Source: Actinokineospora spheciospongiae
Lineage (GTDB): Bacteria > Actinomycetota > Actinomycetes > Mycobacteriales > Pseudonocardiaceae
Direction of reading: 5' to 3'
NCBI RefSeq assembly: GCF_000564855.1
Contig: NZ_AYXG01000020.1
Location: 1 to 64,000 of the forward strand
Length of the DNA: 64,000 bases
Of this stretch, positions 44,801 to 53,313 are shown piece by piece (the first letter of the stretch is position 1; each line of letters starts with the position of its first letter). The position numbers and the translations under genes are program-made. The notes beneath the pieces were generated by a model, which saw only the letters and a program-made list of their open reading frames with translations, was not told the DNA's origin and ran no database searches.

Positions 44801-45448
44801 GTGGACGCCGGTACGCTCGTGAACGAGCTCGACCTCCCGGTCCGGCAGCACGTGGAGAACAACGAATTCCTCGCCGCCGCGCGGAACGGGCGACTGGACG
44901 AGAAGCAGGTCCAGCGGCTGGTGCAGGTCGAATTCCAGACGCAGGAGGCGGAATTCGCGACCTACCCGCTGCTGGCCGTGCGGTTCCGGCACGAGGTGCC
45001 CGCGGGCCTGTTCGTCCACGTCGCCGACACGATTCTGCGGGCCAGGCGGTTCCTGGTGCGGGACGTGGTGGGCGCGGTGGGGCTGGACGTGGAGGAGTTG
45101 CGGCGCGCACCGTTGTCGACGGCGACGCGGGAAGCAGCGGACATGTTCTCCTGGATGGGGTTGCACGCCGGTGCCGGTGAGGCGGCGCTGGTCGCCCGGA
45201 CCGATTTCCTGCTGTGGACGGCGGCGTGCGCCGCGCTGCTGGACGTCCTGCCCGGCAGCGGCGTCCCCGAGGTGCTGATCTCGTACCTGGAGCAGTACGC
45301 CGAGCCGCCCGCGGCGGTCGTCGACGGCGCGGTGGAGGTCGTGGACTTCGCGTTGGCCGCGGGCGAGGAGGCGGACCGGGTGGTCCGCAGCGCGCCGGGG
45401 GTGGAACCGATGCTCGGCACCCTGTGGCACTTCGCCGCGGCGGGCTGA
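44801..45448 (+). CDS. TenA/PqqC-fold protein
   Basis: A 215-residue helical protein resembling the TenA/PqqC/haem-oxygenase-like fold. Landmarks are LPVRQHVENNEFLAAARNG at the N-terminus and VQVEFQTQEAEFATYPLLAV. The family includes thiaminase II, PqqC and diiron oxidases; here no clear HxxxDxxH diiron set is visible, so catalysis is uncertain. GTG 44801 has a GCGGAGGAGGG ribosome region. It leads a compact run with a GCS2 ligase and an FAD amine oxidase fusion, and may oxidise or stabilise an intermediate of that pathway. Confidence 0.6.
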   Translation: MDAGTLVNELDLPVRQHVENNEFLAAARNGRLDEKQVQRLVQVEFQTQEAEFATYPLLAVRFRHEVPAGLFVHVADTILRARRFLVRDVVGAVGLDVEELRRAPLSTATREAADMFSWMGLHAGAGEAALVARTDFLLWTAACAALLDVLPGSGVPEVLISYLEQYAEPPAAVVDGAVEVVDFALAAGEEADRVVRSAPGVEPMLGTLWHFAAAG

Positions 45449-45460
45449 GCGGCACCCCCG

Positions 45461-46945
45461 ATGGGCGTGCGGATCGACACCGAGGCGTTCACCGACCGCG
45501 ACCGCGAGGTCTTCCGCCGTCGCCTGGAGGACTCGCTGGTCGTGCTGGACACCGTCCTGCGGCGGCCCGGTTTCGGCGGACCCCCCGACACGGTGGGCGC
45601 GGAGTTGGAGGTCTTCCTCGTCACCGAGGACGGCACCCCGGCGCCGGTGAACCTGGAGGTGATCGCCGCGGCGGGCGACCACCGGCTCACCCACGAGGTC
45701 GGCCGCTACAACCTGGAGCTCAACCTGACCCCCGGGCGCGTCGCGGGCAGGCCGTTCACCGCCCTGCGGACCGAGGTCGGGGCGGTGCTGCGACTGGTGG
45801 CCGACGCGGGCGGGCGGTTCGGGGCACTTCCCCTGACCACCGGGATGCTGCCGACCCTGCGCCCTGGCGACTTCGGCCGCGACATGATCACCGACGTGTC
45901 GCGGTACCGGGTGCTCGACCGGGAGCTGCGCCGCCGCAGGGACGCGCCGTTGCGCATCGGCATCAGCGGCGCGGACGAGTGTGTCATCGAGGCGGACTCC
46001 ATCGCGGTGCAGGCCGCCTGCTGCTCGTGGCAGGTCCACCTCACCGCGGCCCCGGACCGGTTGGCGATCACCCACGACGCGGTGCAACTGGCGACGGCGC
46101 CGCTGCTCGCGGTGTCCGGGAACTCGCCGCTGCTGCTGGGGCGGCGGCTGTGGTCGGAAACCAGGATCGCCCTGTACGAGCAGGGGATGGGCGACCACGC
46201 CACCGCCGCCGCGACCGGGACCCTGCCCCGGGTGACCTTCGGTTCCGGGTGGACGGACGCGGCGACGGGGGTCTTCGCGGACGTGGTGCGCAACCACGAC
46301 GTCCTCGTTCCCGAGGTGTCCGACGAGGACCCGCTGACGGCGCTGCGGCGGGGCCGCGTCCCGGGCCTGGACGAGTTGCGCCTGCACCAGAGCACCGTGT
46401 GGCGGTGGAACCGCCCGGTGTACGACCCGGCGGGCAACGTGCGGGTCGAGGCGCGCGCCCTGCCCTCCGGCCCCACCCCGGTCGACATGGCGGCCAACGC
46501 GGCGTTCCTGGTGGGGCTGAGCAGGCACCTGGCCACCACGGGGAGCGGGTTCACCGCCGTCGTGCCGTTCGACGCGGCGAAGGACAACTTCCACCGGGCC
46601 GCGGCGATCGGTCCCCGGGCGCTGCTGCGGTGGCCGTTCCCCGGTGGCCTCCGCGTGCTCCCCGCCGCCGACCTGGTGCGCGCGCTGCTCCCGGCGGCGG
46701 CCGACGGGCTGCGCGACCTCGGCGTCGACCGCGCCGAGGTCGACCGGTACCTGTCGGTGCTGGAGCACCGCGCCGCCACCGGGCGGACCGGCGCGCGGTG
46801 GCAACGGGGCGCCTTCGAGGCGCTGCGGCGGCGCTCGTCCACCGAACGGGCGCTGCGCGAGTCGGTCCACCGCTACCGCGAACTGAGCACCACCGATGAG
46901 CCGGTGCACACCTGGCCGGCCCCGTCCCGAGGAGCACCCTGGTGA
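45461..46945 (+). CDS. Glutamate-cysteine-ligase-type (GCS2) amide ligase
   Basis: A 494-residue enzyme of the GCS2/YbdK group, which activates a carboxylate with ATP to form an amide. Family signatures include TVGAELEVFLVT, EVGRYNLELNLTPGR and AVSGNSPLLLGRRLW, and the late VRVEARALPSGPTPVDMAAN. Real glutathione synthesis needs other genes that are absent, so it probably joins glutamate (or a related acid) to an amine. It starts 12 bases after the TenA-like stop, and the fusion gene overlaps its 3' end by GTGA. Confidence 0.85.
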   Translation: MGVRIDTEAFTDRDREVFRRRLEDSLVVLDTVLRRPGFGGPPDTVGAELEVFLVTEDGTPAPVNLEVIAAAGDHRLTHEVGRYNLELNLTPGRVAGRPFTALRTEVGAVLRLVADAGGRFGALPLTTGMLPTLRPGDFGRDMITDVSRYRVLDRELRRRRDAPLRIGISGADECVIEADSIAVQAACCSWQVHLTAAPDRLAITHDAVQLATAPLLAVSGNSPLLLGRRLWSETRIALYEQGMGDHATAAATGTLPRVTFGSGWTDAATGVFADVVRNHDVLVPEVSDEDPLTALRRGRVPGLDELRLHQSTVWRWNRPVYDPAGNVRVEARALPSGPTPVDMAANAAFLVGLSRHLATTGSGFTAVVPFDAAKDNFHRAAAIGPRALLRWPFPGGLRVLPAADLVRALLPAAADGLRDLGVDRAEVDRYLSVLEHRAATGRTGARWQRGAFEALRRRSSTERALRESVHRYRELSTTDEPVHTWPAPSRGAPW

Positions 46946-49932
46946 GCACCCCGCCCCCCGCCGCCGACCTCCAGGTCGACTTCCCCTTCGACTACGCCGC
47001 CCACGTGGCGGGCGGGCGGCGCATCGGTCGCCTGCCCGCGAGCGCCCTGGGCACCCGCGTCGCGGTGATCGGTACCGGCGGCAGCGGGTTGACCGCCGCC
47101 TACGAACTGCTCCGCGTGGGCGCCACCCCGATCCTGTACGAGGCCGAGCGCTCCCCGGACGGCCCCGGCGGCAGGCGGTTGGGCGGGCGGATGCACTCGC
47201 GGCGGCTGGCCCCCGCCGACAGCGCGGTGGTGGAACTGGGGTGCATGCGCGCCCCCGACTCCGCCCGGCTGCTGCGGCACTACGCCGACCTGTTCGGCCT
47301 GCACTGGCAACCCTTCCGCGACGAGTACGCCCCGGGCACCACCCCGCGCACGGTCCTCGACGTCGACGGCCGCACCCGCGCCGTCGGCGAGATCACCGAC
47401 CTGTACCCCGAGGACGAGGTGTTCCGGCAGGCGCACACCCGGTGGCTGGAAGCGCTGGAGCGGATCGGGCTCACCGACCTGCGCCGGGCGGTGGCCGCGC
47501 GGGACCCGGAGGGGATTCGGCGGCGGTGGGCGGCCCTGCTCGGCCGCTACGAGCAGTGGACCTTCCACCGCTTCCTGCTCGACCCCGACGGCGCCGGGCT
47601 GACCTGGGACCAGGCTCGCGTGCTGGGCACCGCCGGGGTGGGCACGGCGGCCTGGGACTGCTTCTTCGGACTCGCGTTCACCGAGGTCGCGCGGCTGCTG
47701 CTGGCCACGGAGGGCGCCGAGGTGTTCCACCTGCGCGAAGGCATGGCCGCGGTGGCCGACGGGTTCTGGGAGCACCGCACCGGCCTGCCCGACGGCCGCT
47801 TCACCAGCCTGGCGGAGGTCAACGACGGGGCGCCGAGGCCGGGGGTGGTCACCCTGGAGGTCGGCGAGGACGCCACCGAGGGCGTGGTCGTGCACGACGA
47901 GGACGGCCGGGCGGACTGGTTCCCCGCCGTCGTCTTCACCCCGCAACTGCACGTGCTGGAGACCTCCGTGCGGGTCCGCCCGCTGCGCCCCGGCGGCGCA
48001 CCGCCCTTCGGGCCCAGGTTGCTGCGCGCCATCCGCAGGCTCAGCTACTGGCAGTCGGCCAAGACCGTCCTGGTGACCGAGACGCCGTTCTGGATCGGCA
48101 CCAGCCTCGACGGGGTGACCCTGACCGACCGGTTGCCGCGCGCGACCTACACGATGGACTTCGGCGAGCCGAGGGAGCCGGGCGGCAGGCGGTCGGTGCT
48201 CGTGCTCAGCTTCACCTGGGCCGAGGACTCCATGAAGGTCGCCTCGTCCACCCTGGAGGAACGGGTGGGGGCGTTCGTCGACGAGCTGTGCGAGATCCAC
48301 CCGGAGGTGGCCGAGGAGCTGCGCCGTCAGGTCGCCGCGGGCGTCACCCGCACCATCTCCTGGGAGGGGGAGCGCAACTTCAAGGGCATCTGCCGGTTCT
48401 CGCGGCCGGGGGAGTACCCCTACCAGTGGGACCTGTTCTCGCACTTCGTGAAAGGCGCCGCGGGCGTGCCGGGCGAGCCGGCCAACCCGCTGTTCCTGGC
48501 GGGCGACGACGTGTCGTGGTCCCCCGGGTGGCTCGACCACGCCATGGCCTCCGGGCTGAACGCGGCCTGGGGCGTGCTGGACTGCCTGGGCGGCAAGACC
48601 ACGTCGGACAACCCGGGACCCGGCGACGTCTGGCAGCGCGAGCACCACCGCCCGCTGACGCCCGCCGAGGTCGTGGACCGGCAGGTGCCGAGCCGACCGC
48701 CCACCACGACCAGCCCCCGCGACACCGCCCACGACGAGTTCGTGGTGACCGCCGACCGCCTGTGGGACGGGGAGCGCATGCGCCCGGCCGCCGAGGCGCG
48801 GGTGCTGGTGCGACAGGGGCGCGTCGAGCAGGTGGGCGCGCGGGTGACCGGGTCGCCGACGGCGCAGAGCATCGACCTGCCGGGGCACACGCTGCTGCCG
48901 GGCCTGGTCGACTGCCACGTGCACGTGCTGGACGAATCGCTGAACACCGCCTCCATCGGGGAGCAGACCCTCCGGGCGCTCCCGGCGATGCGGACGCTGC
49001 TGGACAACGGGTTCACCACGGTCCGCGACCTGGGCAGCGCCGACTACCCCAGCACGATCGACCTGCGCCAGGCGGTCGAGGAAGGCCTGGTCGTCGGGCC
49101 TCGCCTGCTCACCGCGCCCAACATCATCTCCGCCCGGGGCGGGCACGGTGACAAGGAACCGGACCTCACCACCCGGTTCGGCATCGAGGTCGGCACCCTG
49201 GCCGACGGCACCGCCGAGGTGGTCGCCCAGGTCCGCAGGCAGGTCCGGGCGGGCGCCGACTGGATCAAGTTCGCCGCCAGCGGCGGGTTCGGCACGCCCT
49301 CGGACCACCCGGCCGCGGTGACCTACACGCAGGCCGAGATGACCGCGCTGGTCGCCGCCGCCACCGACCTGGGACTGCCGTGCGCGGTGCACGCGTTCAA
49401 CGACGAGGCGGTGCGCCGCGCGGTACGCGCCGGGGTGCGCTCGGTCGAGCACGCGAACCTGGCGGGCGCCGACACCCTCGCGCTGCTCGCCGAACGCGAC
49501 ATCTACCTGGTGCCCACGCTGCACGTGGTGTTCCACCACGTCGACCGGCTCGACGACGAGGACTTCTGGGAGGGCAAACCGGATGTCCTGCGCGCCAAGT
49601 TCCGCGACTGCGCGGAGTCGCTGCGGTCCTCGGCCGCCCTCCTGGCCGACAGCGACGTGCGACTGGCCTTCGGCACCGACGCCAGCGTGATCCCCTACGC
49701 GGACACGTGGCGGGAGTTCACCACCATGGCGCGGGTCGGCATCGGGGCCGAGCGGATTCTCAGGTCGGCGACGTCGGTGGCGGCCGACCTGCTGCGGCAA
49801 CCCGACCTCGGCCGGGTGCGGCCCGGCGCGGTCGGCGACCTGGTCGCGGTCCCCGGCGACCCCACCGAGGACATGGGCGTCATGGGCGAGGTGGACTTCA
49901 TCATGCAGGCGGGCACCGTGCGCAAGCCCTGA
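46942..49932 (+). CDS. Flavin amine oxidase fused to amidohydrolase
   Basis: A 996-residue two-domain enzyme. The first ~570 residues are a flavin amine oxidase, with the FAD dinucleotide site AVIGTGGSGLTAAYELLRVG and end motif LFLAGDDVSWSPGWLDHAMA; it resembles L-amino acid oxidase/tryptophan 2-monooxygenase types. The last ~400 residues are a metal-dependent amidohydrolase, with LLPGLVDCHVHVLDES, AGADWIKFAASGGFG and AHAFNDE-type metal His. The order suggests oxidation of an amino acid to an amide or imine, then hydrolysis by the second domain. Its GTG overlaps the ligase stop. No split or frameshift is visible. Confidence 0.85.
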   Translation: MSTPPPAADLQVDFPFDYAAHVAGGRRIGRLPASALGTRVAVIGTGGSGLTAAYELLRVGATPILYEAERSPDGPGGRRLGGRMHSRRLAPADSAVVELGCMRAPDSARLLRHYADLFGLHWQPFRDEYAPGTTPRTVLDVDGRTRAVGEITDLYPEDEVFRQAHTRWLEALERIGLTDLRRAVAARDPEGIRRRWAALLGRYEQWTFHRFLLDPDGAGLTWDQARVLGTAGVGTAAWDCFFGLAFTEVARLLLATEGAEVFHLREGMAAVADGFWEHRTGLPDGRFTSLAEVNDGAPRPGVVTLEVGEDATEGVVVHDEDGRADWFPAVVFTPQLHVLETSVRVRPLRPGGAPPFGPRLLRAIRRLSYWQSAKTVLVTETPFWIGTSLDGVTLTDRLPRATYTMDFGEPREPGGRRSVLVLSFTWAEDSMKVASSTLEERVGAFVDELCEIHPEVAEELRRQVAAGVTRTISWEGERNFKGICRFSRPGEYPYQWDLFSHFVKGAAGVPGEPANPLFLAGDDVSWSPGWLDHAMASGLNAAWGVLDCLGGKTTSDNPGPGDVWQREHHRPLTPAEVVDRQVPSRPPTTTSPRDTAHDEFVVTADRLWDGERMRPAAEARVLVRQGRVEQVGARVTGSPTAQSIDLPGHTLLPGLVDCHVHVLDESLNTASIGEQTLRALPAMRTLLDNGFTTVRDLGSADYPSTIDLRQAVEEGLVVGPRLLTAPNIISARGGHGDKEPDLTTRFGIEVGTLADGTAEVVAQVRRQVRAGADWIKFAASGGFGTPSDHPAAVTYTQAEMTALVAAATDLGLPCAVHAFNDEAVRRAVRAGVRSVEHANLAGADTLALLAERDIYLVPTLHVVFHHVDRLDDEDFWEGKPDVLRAKFRDCAESLRSSAALLADSDVRLAFGTDASVIPYADTWREFTTMARVGIGAERILRSATSVAADLLRQPDLGRVRPGAVGDLVAVPGDPTEDMGVMGEVDFIMQAGTVRKP

Positions 49933-49956
49933 ACCCCGGACCGCGTCCCCAGCGGG

Positions 49957-51102
49957 TCAACCGAGGTCGGCCAGCTCCGCGCACAGCTCGTCGACCTGCT
50001 GTTCGGTGACGTGCGGCATGACCACCAGCGCGGCGTGCTCCTCGTCGTGCACCAGGTGCCAGCGGCGGCAGAAGTCCGCCGGGGGCCGGTCGAACAGCAC
50101 GATGGTCCCCCCGCGCGCCCGGCTCGGGTTGCGGCCCACCTCGGCGAGCCCGCGCTGGGCGTGGGCGGCGGTGCGGTGGCACCGGCGGGCCAGGTCGGCC
50201 ACCCCGCGCCTGCCCAGTCGGCGGAGTTCGTGCCACAGCAGCACCGGCGCCAGCGCGTCCCGCGAACCGGTGATGGTGTCGTCGTCGGACCCGACGGCGA
50301 CCCCCTCCGCGCGGATGGTGGCGACGTCGGCCTCCGGGACCAGGACCACCCCGCAGGGCACCGGGCACCCGATCACCTTGTGCCCGCTCATGGCGACGCT
50401 GTCGGCCCCCGAGGCGAGGTTCCACGGGATCGCCTCGTCGCCGAACTCGGCCAGGATGCCGCCGAAGGCCGCGTCGCAGTGCACCCAGCTCCGCTCGACC
50501 CCCGCCGCCGCGAGCGCGCGGCGCACCCCGGGCAGGTCGTCCACCGCACCGCGCCCGGTCGTGCCGATCGTCACCGCGACCACCGCCGCCCGACCGGGGT
50601 GCCGGGCCAGTTCCCCGACCAGGGCCGTGGTGTCCAGCGTGCCGTCGGGCCGGGTGCGCACCGCGACGTGGGGCATCCGCAGCAGCCTGGCCAGCTTCGG
50701 CAGCGAGTAGTGCGCCTCGGCCGAGGCGTAGAGCACCGCGTCGGGGTGGCGTTCCCGCGCCACCCACACCGCGAACGTGTTGCTCTCGGTGCCGCCGCTG
50801 GTGAGGTAGCCGAACACCCGGGACGGGTCGCCACCGGCCAGGGCGGTGAAGAAGTCCAGCACCGCCACCTCGAACGGCTTGGTGTCGATCCGGTACGCGC
50901 TCTCCGCGCGCGGGTTGCCGACGTTGTTGCCGTGCACGGCGAGGAATTCCGCCAGGGGGCGGCAGTCGAAGTCGAGGTTCACCGGGAAGCCCACCATGCG
51001 CTCGCTCTCCGCGCGCATCCACCGCACCGCTTCCGCCAGCGGGTCGACGTCCGGGTTCGCGTCCTCGCCGATGCGGAGCCGGTCGGGGTCGAAGAGTTCC
51101 AC
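49957..51102 (-). CDS. PLP-dependent amino acid decarboxylase (HDC-like)
   Basis: A 381-residue group II PLP decarboxylase. It matches bacterial histidine decarboxylase in GFPVNLDFDCRPLAEFL, LTSGGTESNTFAVWVARERH, HCDAAFGG and the PLP Lys in SGHKVIGCPVPCG. It should make an amine from an amino acid; HDC relatives also take other substrates, so histidine is not certain. GTG 51102 has a GGTGGAGGTGG ribosome site. It is convergent with the amine oxidase fusion, and its divergent neighbour is the TPR regulator. Confidence 0.85.
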   Translation of the reverse strand: MELFDPDRLRIGEDANPDVDPLAEAVRWMRAESERMVGFPVNLDFDCRPLAEFLAVHGNNVGNPRAESAYRIDTKPFEVAVLDFFTALAGGDPSRVFGYLTSGGTESNTFAVWVARERHPDAVLYASAEAHYSLPKLARLLRMPHVAVRTRPDGTLDTTALVGELARHPGRAAVVAVTIGTTGRGAVDDLPGVRRALAAAGVERSWVHCDAAFGGILAEFGDEAIPWNLASGADSVAMSGHKVIGCPVPCGVVLVPEADVATIRAEGVAVGSDDDTITGSRDALAPVLLWHELRRLGRRGVADLARRCHRTAAHAQRGLAEVGRNPSRARGGTIVLFDRPPADFCRRWHLVHDEEHAALVVMPHVTEQQVDELCAELADLG

Positions 51103-51415
51103 GGTCGTCCACCTCCACCGGGATCGTGAATGCCAATGTAGTGGCGTGCCGGGGGAGGCGGCAGGGCCATTCAGGCTGTTCGCGGGTTGTCGGCATCCCA
51201 AGAGGAATATTCCGCTCCGGCTGGCCGGTTCCTGTTGTCCCGCAGCACTTGTGGCCGGTTGGCACTGGCCGCCGCCTCACCCGAAGGAGCTATGGTCGCG
51301 GTGGGAGGGCCGTGCTTGAATGAAAAGGCGGGATCTCCGGAAAGCGGTCAGGTATTTGTTCGGCACGCCGGTTTCGGGCCGGTGTGGCGGTCGAAGCTGT
51401 CAGGAGAACTGGACG
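51103..51415. other. 313-bp divergent region upstream of decarboxylase and regulator
   Basis: No gene is visible. The region is moderately GC-poor near 51200-51240 (AATATTCC) and must hold promoters for both genes. An in-frame extension of the regulator to ATG 51320 exists but lacks family resemblance; AGGAG at 51402-51406 fixes the start at TTG 51416. Confidence 0.55.
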
Positions 51416-52747
51416 TTGCGCAAGAACACGCCCAACGAAGCGCTGCGCGCCCTCCTCGGGGAGGCTCGGTGGACCGGGCACAGCTTCGCCCTCGCGGTCA
51501 ACCGGGTGGCCCTGGAGGCGGGCGTCGTCCTGCGCTACGACCGGACCGCGGTGGCGCACTGGCTGTCGGGGAGCCGCCCGCGCCCACCGGTCCCCGAGTT
51601 CGTCGCCCAGGCGCTGTCCCGCCGCCTCGGCCGACCGGTCCCGGTGGCCGACACCGGCCTGCGCGCCGCGTCCGCCTGCCCGGCCGAACCGGCCGTCGAC
51701 AAGGCATCCGCCGCCTCCGCGCTCCTCCAGCTCATCACGGCGGACCTGGACCCGGCGTGCCGCAGCGCCCTGTGCCGACAGCCGTTCCGGGTGGAGTGGG
51801 CGGCGACCCCCGCGTGGACCGGTGGCCGGGCGGGCCGCGATCCCCGCCCCGCCCGGGTGTGCGCCGTCGAACGCGAGACCGCCGAGGCGATCAGCGCCAT
51901 GCGGCGCGCCTTCGCCACCGCCGACCAGGCGTTCGGCGGCGGGCACGCCCGGCTCGCGCTGGCCGCCTACCTCGCCACCGACGTCACAACCTGGTTGCTG
52001 GCGTGCCCCGAGGACAACCACCGCACCCTGTTCGGCGCGACGGCCGCACTGACCCACCTGACCGGTTTCATGTGCTTCGACAACCTGCACCACAACCTGG
52101 CCCAGCGCTACTACCGGGCAGCGCTGCGCCTGGCGGACGAAGCGGGCGACGCGACGGCGCACGCGCTGGTCCTGCGCGGCATGAGCGTGCAGGCCTGGTT
52201 CCTGGGCCACTACCGCCAAGCGGCCTGCCTGGCCGACGCGGCGGTGGACCGCGTGGGCGGCCGGGCCGCACCCGGCGCGCGGGCGGCGATCCTCGGCCAG
52301 GCGGCCGTCGCCCACGCCGCGCTCTCGCACCGCGGCACCGCCCTGTCCCGCCTGGCCGAGGCCGAGGGATGCCTGGACGAGGCCGAGGAACCGCCCGCCC
52401 AGCGGACCGACCGGGCGGACCTGGCCCACCTGACCGGCCAGGCCCTGGTGTTCCTCCGCGCCAGCCACCGGGCCGAAACCGCACTGCGCGACTCCCTGCG
52501 CCACCGCCCGGAAGCCGAACGCCGCTCCCGCATGCTCACCATCCACCACCTCGCCGACCTGCAACTGCGCCAGGGCCGCCTGGAGCAGTCCTGCGCCACC
52601 TGGCACCGCTTCCTCGACGACTACCCCCGCATCCACTCCGCCCGCGTCGACCTCGCCTTCCGCACCTTCCGGCGAAAGCTGAGCGCACACCGCGACAACA
52701 CCACCGCGCGCGACGCCCTGCACCGAGCCGCCCGCGTCGCCGGGTGA
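51416..52747 (+). CDS. TPR-containing transcriptional regulator
   Basis: A 443-residue protein of an actinomycete regulator family. The N-terminal region (RKNTPNEALRALLGEARW, then YDRTAVAHWLSGSRPRPPVP) is a helix-turn-helix type opening, and the rest is tetratricopeptide-like helical repeats (AALTHLTGFMCFDNLHHNLA; GQALVFLRASHRAETAL). Such proteins often control secondary metabolism or development. The TTG start is chosen because the family begins at this point and AGGAG precedes it. It is divergent from the decarboxylase gene, so it may control the 44.8-51 kb pathway. Confidence 0.8.
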   Translation: MRKNTPNEALRALLGEARWTGHSFALAVNRVALEAGVVLRYDRTAVAHWLSGSRPRPPVPEFVAQALSRRLGRPVPVADTGLRAASACPAEPAVDKASAASALLQLITADLDPACRSALCRQPFRVEWAATPAWTGGRAGRDPRPARVCAVERETAEAISAMRRAFATADQAFGGGHARLALAAYLATDVTTWLLACPEDNHRTLFGATAALTHLTGFMCFDNLHHNLAQRYYRAALRLADEAGDATAHALVLRGMSVQAWFLGHYRQAACLADAAVDRVGGRAAPGARAAILGQAAVAHAALSHRGTALSRLAEAEGCLDEAEEPPAQRTDRADLAHLTGQALVFLRASHRAETALRDSLRHRPEAERRSRMLTIHHLADLQLRQGRLEQSCATWHRFLDDYPRIHSARVDLAFRTFRRKLSAHRDNTTARDALHRAARVAG

Positions 52748-52918
52748 CGAACACCCCACGACCGCCCTCACCGAGGCCCCCGCCCGCACGGCTCCCGACA
52801 CACCAGAGGATGACAGCGGTGCCCCGTCCCGGTGACGCCACAATTGATGATCTCGTGCGGGTGTCCCACCCGGTGCTCTGATCCGCCCCGCGCGTGCACA
52901 CGACCGGGAGGGACCCAC

Positions 52919-53272
52919 ATGTCCGACCACGAGGTTCTCGAAATCAGCGACTTCGGCAGGGATGCCTACGGCCTCAGCTCCGCCCCCGCGGCGGCGATGG
53001 TCAACTACGGCAAGGCGCTGCTGGTGATCGCGGGCGCGGACGGCGAGGTCAGCCGGGCGGAGTCGGACTGGCCGCGCACCCACCAGCGCAAGTTCGGCGC
53101 CACCGACGAGGTCATCGCCGAGTACGAGACCTTCGACCACCGGACCGCCGACCTCGCCGGAATCCTCGCAGGCACCTCCACCGACGTCGAACTCACCCTG
53201 CACGCCCTGATCGACATGGAGAAGGCCGCCCACAACGTGCGAGCCGCCATCTTCCACGTCGACGTGCTCTGA
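52919..53272 (+). CDS. Small TerB-like protein
   Basis: A 117-residue protein. The segment MVNYGKALLVIAGADGEVSR (residues 28-47) resembles the opening helices of TerB/DjlA-type domains, with an acidic Asp-Gly-Glu turn. The rest is helical and charged. TerB-type proteins bind metal or act in stress-related complexes; this short one has no clear function. ATG 52919 has GGGAGGGA in front. The 180 bp before it hold only a 23-codon ORF (52810) that I do not call. Confidence 0.55.
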   Translation: MSDHEVLEISDFGRDAYGLSSAPAAAMVNYGKALLVIAGADGEVSRAESDWPRTHQRKFGATDEVIAEYETFDHRTADLAGILAGTSTDVELTLHALIDMEKAAHNVRAAIFHVDVL

Positions 53273-53313
53273 CACCACCCGACTGCGGCACCCGGCAATC
53301 TCGCCGGGTTGTA

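Noticed and set aside
51320-51415. Longer start for the TPR regulator
   Set aside because: The added residues are Arg/Cys-rich and outside the family's usual N-terminus; TTG 51416 has AGGAG in front.
52810-52881. 23-codon ORF before the TerB-like gene
   Set aside because: Too short, ribosome site abuts the ATG, and no homology can be judged.
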